64,000 bases of DNA from Hydrogenovibrio kuenenii DSM 12350 (GTDB lineage: Bacteria > Pseudomonadota > Gammaproteobacteria > Thiomicrospirales > Thiomicrospiraceae), in assembly GCF_000526715.1 (NCBI RefSeq), contig NZ_JAGP01000001.1, positions 248,001-312,000 of the forward strand, in the 5' to 3' direction. Made by a program: the position numbers and the translations under genes. The notes under the pieces are model-generated. The model made no database searches. It was not told the origin of the DNA and saw only the letters and a program-made list of their open reading frames with translations. Positions 61,942-64,000 of this stretch are shown one piece after another; within the stretch, counting starts at the first letter, position 1; the number at the start of each line of letters is the position of its first letter.

Positions 61942-62667
61942 ATGATGAATAATCCATTATTTGAGCGGAGTTTACTAGTATTTGGCGAAGAAGGTGTTGC
62001 ATCATTAATTGATTCGCATGTGCTTGTTGCTGGTGTGGGCGGTGTCGGTGGTTTTGTTATTGAAGCACTGGCGAGAGCAGGTGTTGGTAAGCTTACAATT
62101 GTTGATCATGATAATGTTTCAGCTTCGAATATGAACCGTCAAATCATTGCCCTTAATTCTACGATAGGACAAAACAAGGCGGTTGTTATGCAACAGCGCA
62201 TTCAGGATATCAACCCGGAATGTCGTGTTGAAGTCATTCAAAGCTTTTTGAAGCCTGAAGATATGGATGACTTACTCTCTCAACCTTTTGACTATGTAGT
62301 GGATGCGATTGATAGCCTTAATTGCAAAGTTAATTTAGTTTCAACGGCAATCAGCAAAGGCTATAAAGTAATTGCGAGTATGGGAGCAGGACGTCGAGTT
62401 GATCCCACCAAAATCATGATGACAGATTTGAATAAAACGCATACCTGTGGTCTAGCTAGGCAAGTCAGGCAGCGCCTTAAAAAGCAAGGTTATAAGAAAG
62501 GATTGACGGTTGTCTTTTCTACTGAACTACCAAAAGCACCAGGGCCTATGGAAGAAATAGAAGGGGCTAGAGGGCGTGTTGTGAATGGTACGGCAAGTTA
62601 TATGCCTGGTATTTTTGGTTTGATGATTGCAGGCAAGGTTATCCAGGATCTTTCAGTATTAGATTAA
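61942..62667 (+). CDS. tcdA: tRNA threonylcarbamoyladenosine dehydratase
   Basis: E1-like enzyme (CsdL/YgdL) cyclising t6A37 of tRNA to ct6A. The 241-aa protein has the ATP-binding VLVAGVGGVGGFVIEALARAGVG, IVDHDNVSASNMNRQI, DYVVDAIDSLNCKVNLV, VIASMGAGRRVDPTKI and GTASYMPGIFGLMIAG, matching TcdA rather than MoeB/ThiF (no CxxC zinc pairs). ATG 61942 has AGGTG eight bases upstream. The final codons overlap the converging DUF2927 gene by four bases. Confidence 0.92.
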   Translation: MMNNPLFERSLLVFGEEGVASLIDSHVLVAGVGGVGGFVIEALARAGVGKLTIVDHDNVSASNMNRQIIALNSTIGQNKAVVMQQRIQDINPECRVEVIQSFLKPEDMDDLLSQPFDYVVDAIDSLNCKVNLVSTAISKGYKVIASMGAGRRVDPTKIMMTDLNKTHTCGLARQVRQRLKKQGYKKGLTVVFSTELPKAPGPMEEIEGARGRVVNGTASYMPGIFGLMIAGKVIQDLSVLD

Positions 62668-63431
62668 TAAAGTAAGGGATAGATGCCTTCTTGGCGAACT
62701 TTACTGGTTGCTCGTTTTATTACCCCCCCAGCCTGGTACTTTTTGATGAGCTTTTGAACGATATTTCGCGTTGCTGTTAGGTTCATGCCCGGTTTTATCT
62801 CATTGGCATATAGAAGCTTTAAGAATATATAGTCTAGCCCTGATAAAAGCTCAACCTTACTGACATCATTAGCGACAGAGGGGTAAACCCAGTTTGAGTC
62901 GTTGGGTAGCCCCATTATCTGTGTGAGTTCTTCTACCACGCAAGCAGGCAATAAACCTTTTGTCATGGCGTAGTCTATGGGGATGACAACTGTTGCACGA
63001 TCAATCTCATGTCTTTTGTTTTTGTGAATTGTTGCCATGCAGTTACTTTCGGTTGAAAGGTTCGGCTGCTTGTTGCCAGTATATTTATCAATGACAGCCT
63101 GGTAATACTTGTCTTTGGTAATCAGTATTTTCAAATTGGTTAATGAAGCTTCTTGTGCACTAGAAATAGGGTGGTGAGTGATGTGTTGTAACTGTTTCAA
63201 ATGGGCGTCAATCATCTGAATAACGGGTTCGTAGGGCTTGAGGTGCAAGAAAGTTATTTGGTAATGAATTGGCTTCGTCCACTTGCTGATCTTCATGTCT
63301 GAAGCTTGGTATTCATTTTTTAGAGCAATTTCAATAAAAGCTTTTTCAATATAAGCTGGCTTTTGCCAGCTGTTCGGATTTGCACTGCCTAGTAAAAGGG
63401 TGGAGATTAAGGCAAGCCAAACTTTTTTCAT
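62664..63431 (-). CDS. DUF2927-type exported protein
   Basis: A 255-aa protein with a signal peptide (MKKVWLALISTLLLGSANP). The core has YIEKAFIEIALKNEY, a Cys-containing middle, VVIPIDYAMTKGLLPACVVEELTQIMGLPNDSNWVYPS and LSGLDYIFLKLLYANEIKPGM. The EELTQ-xxGL-xNDS pattern is that of DUF2927, whose function is unknown; the spacing resembles a degenerate zinc-peptidase helix, but no HExxH is present. It lies nine bases downstream of uvrA on the same strand. Confidence 0.65.
   Translation of the reverse strand: MKKVWLALISTLLLGSANPNSWQKPAYIEKAFIEIALKNEYQASDMKISKWTKPIHYQITFLHLKPYEPVIQMIDAHLKQLQHITHHPISSAQEASLTNLKILITKDKYYQAVIDKYTGNKQPNLSTESNCMATIHKNKRHEIDRATVVIPIDYAMTKGLLPACVVEELTQIMGLPNDSNWVYPSVANDVSKVELLSGLDYIFLKLLYANEIKPGMNLTATRNIVQKLIKKYQAGGVIKRATSKVRQEGIYPLLY
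62721..62745 (+). repeat. Interspersed repeat, copy 5 (variant CCCAGCCTGGTACTTTTT)
   Basis: Antisense to the DUF2927 gene, inside its coding region. It keeps CCCAGCCTGGTA and the T-run, but AGA is altered. Confidence 0.5.
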
Positions 63432-63439
63432 GTCTAAGC

Positions 63440-64000
63440 TCAGTTCAGTAAAGGTTTTAAATAATACCCCGTATGTGAACGTTTGATATCTGCTATTTCT
63501 TCTGGAGTGCCGACAGCAATGATTTCACCACCACCTGAACCGCCTTCTGGGCCAAGATCAACAATCCAGTCGGCAGTTTTTATTACATCTAAATTGTGCT
63601 CAATAATCACGATTGTATTTCCGTGGTCACGAAGGTTACGAATCACTTTTAACAGTAGTTCGATATCATGAAAATGTAAACCAGTTGTCGGTTCATCCAG
63701 GATATAAAGTGTGTTTCCTGTGTCACGTTTAGAAAGCTCTTTTGCCAACTTAACACGTTGTGCTTCACCGCCGGAAAGGGTAGTCGCACTTTGACCTAGC
63801 TTGATGTATCCCAAGCCTACTTCCATTAGCATTTGCAGTTTTCTTGCGATGACAGGGATGGCATCAAAAAACGCTCTGGCATCCTCGACAGTCATTTCAA
63901 GAATTTTGTGGATATTTTTACCTTTGTACTCAACTTGTAGTGTTTCACGGTTGTAACGAGCTCCATTACAAGTATCACAAGCGACATAAACATCAGGTAA
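63440..64000 (-). CDS. uvrA: Excinuclease ABC subunit A, C-terminal part
   Basis: Damage-recognition ATPase of nucleotide excision repair; the last 186 residues are visible and the rest lies beyond the window. It shows the second half of the C-terminal zinc module ([10 protein letters not shown]), the ABC signature of the second ATPase ([17 protein letters not shown]), Walker B ([15 protein letters not shown]), the switch His ([11 protein letters not shown]) and the terminal [25 protein letters not shown]. No C-terminal truncation. Confidence 0.97.
   Translation of the reverse strand, partial: LPDVYVACDTCNGARYNRETLQVEYKGKNIHKILEMTVEDARAFFDAIPVIARKLQMLMEVGLGYIKLGQSATTLSGGEAQRVKLAKELSKRDTGNTLYILDEPTTGLHFHDIELLLKVIRNLRDHGNTIVIIEHNLDVIKTADWIVDLGPEGGSGGGEIIAVGTPEEIADIKRSHTGYYLKPLLN

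Noticed and set aside
63090-63110. AGCCTGGTAATACTT in the DUF2927 gene as a sixth copy of the interspersed repeat
   Set aside because: Only about nine contiguous bases match the core and the T-run is broken; within chance for coding DNA.

Overview
The window is one continuous stretch of a gammaproteobacterial chromosome of moderate to low GC. It has no phage, transposase or CRISPR array. Three things suggest a chemolithoautotrophic sulfur oxidiser of the Hydrogenovibrio/Thiomicrospira type: a Calvin-cycle/glycolytic block (tkt, gap, pgk, pyk, class II fba, then rpe and the phosphoglycolate phosphatase gph), the Pseudomonas-like rpe-gph-trpEGDC order, and the style of the protein sequences. 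The genus is an inference; there is no rRNA gene to test it.

Layout. 1-377: 3' end of an RND efflux transporter, then a 660-nt gap. 1044-8259: tkt-gap-pgk-pyk-fba, with intrinsic terminators after gap, pgk and fba. 8340-10624: a tiny membrane protein gene, then bioD, purC and a PsiE-like gene on the minus strand. 10842-16637: rpe, gph, a Trp-rich mini-ORF, then trpE-G-D-C. 16688-20533: an outer-membrane barrel gene (minus), a lone trpB, and a PA2779/PA2778-type pair (small membrane protein plus lipoprotein C39-like peptidase). 20824-23364: speD-speE-ornithine decarboxylase, a complete putrescine-to-spermidine unit. 23376-29525: OsmC protein, methyltransferase, an orphan 358-aa gene, bioA, truC and a two-component pair.

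29741-61182 is the translation/transcription superoperon: tRNA-Tyr-Gly-Thr, tuf, tRNA-Trp, secE-nusG, rplKAJL, rpoBC, rpsL-rpsG-fusA-tuf, the S10 block, the spc block to secY, and the alpha block to rplQ. Gene order is like E. coli, but rpmJ is missing between secY and rpsM. The str, S10 and spc blocks each have a recognisable promoter and a terminator-like leader hairpin; the alpha block has a -10 element and a long hairpin. The tail holds a TatD-type nuclease, tcdA, a DUF2927 gene and the 3' part of uvrA.

The most interesting non-coding signals are four. First, an 18-nt motif, CCCAGCCTGGYAGATTTT, occurs four times with a fifth variant copy, in intergenic and coding DNA. Second, a structured ~140-nt leader element is shared by trpB and speD. 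Third, a 41-aa ORF with three Trp codons sits directly before trpE, like a leader peptide. Fourth, the two tuf genes differ at one base in 1185.
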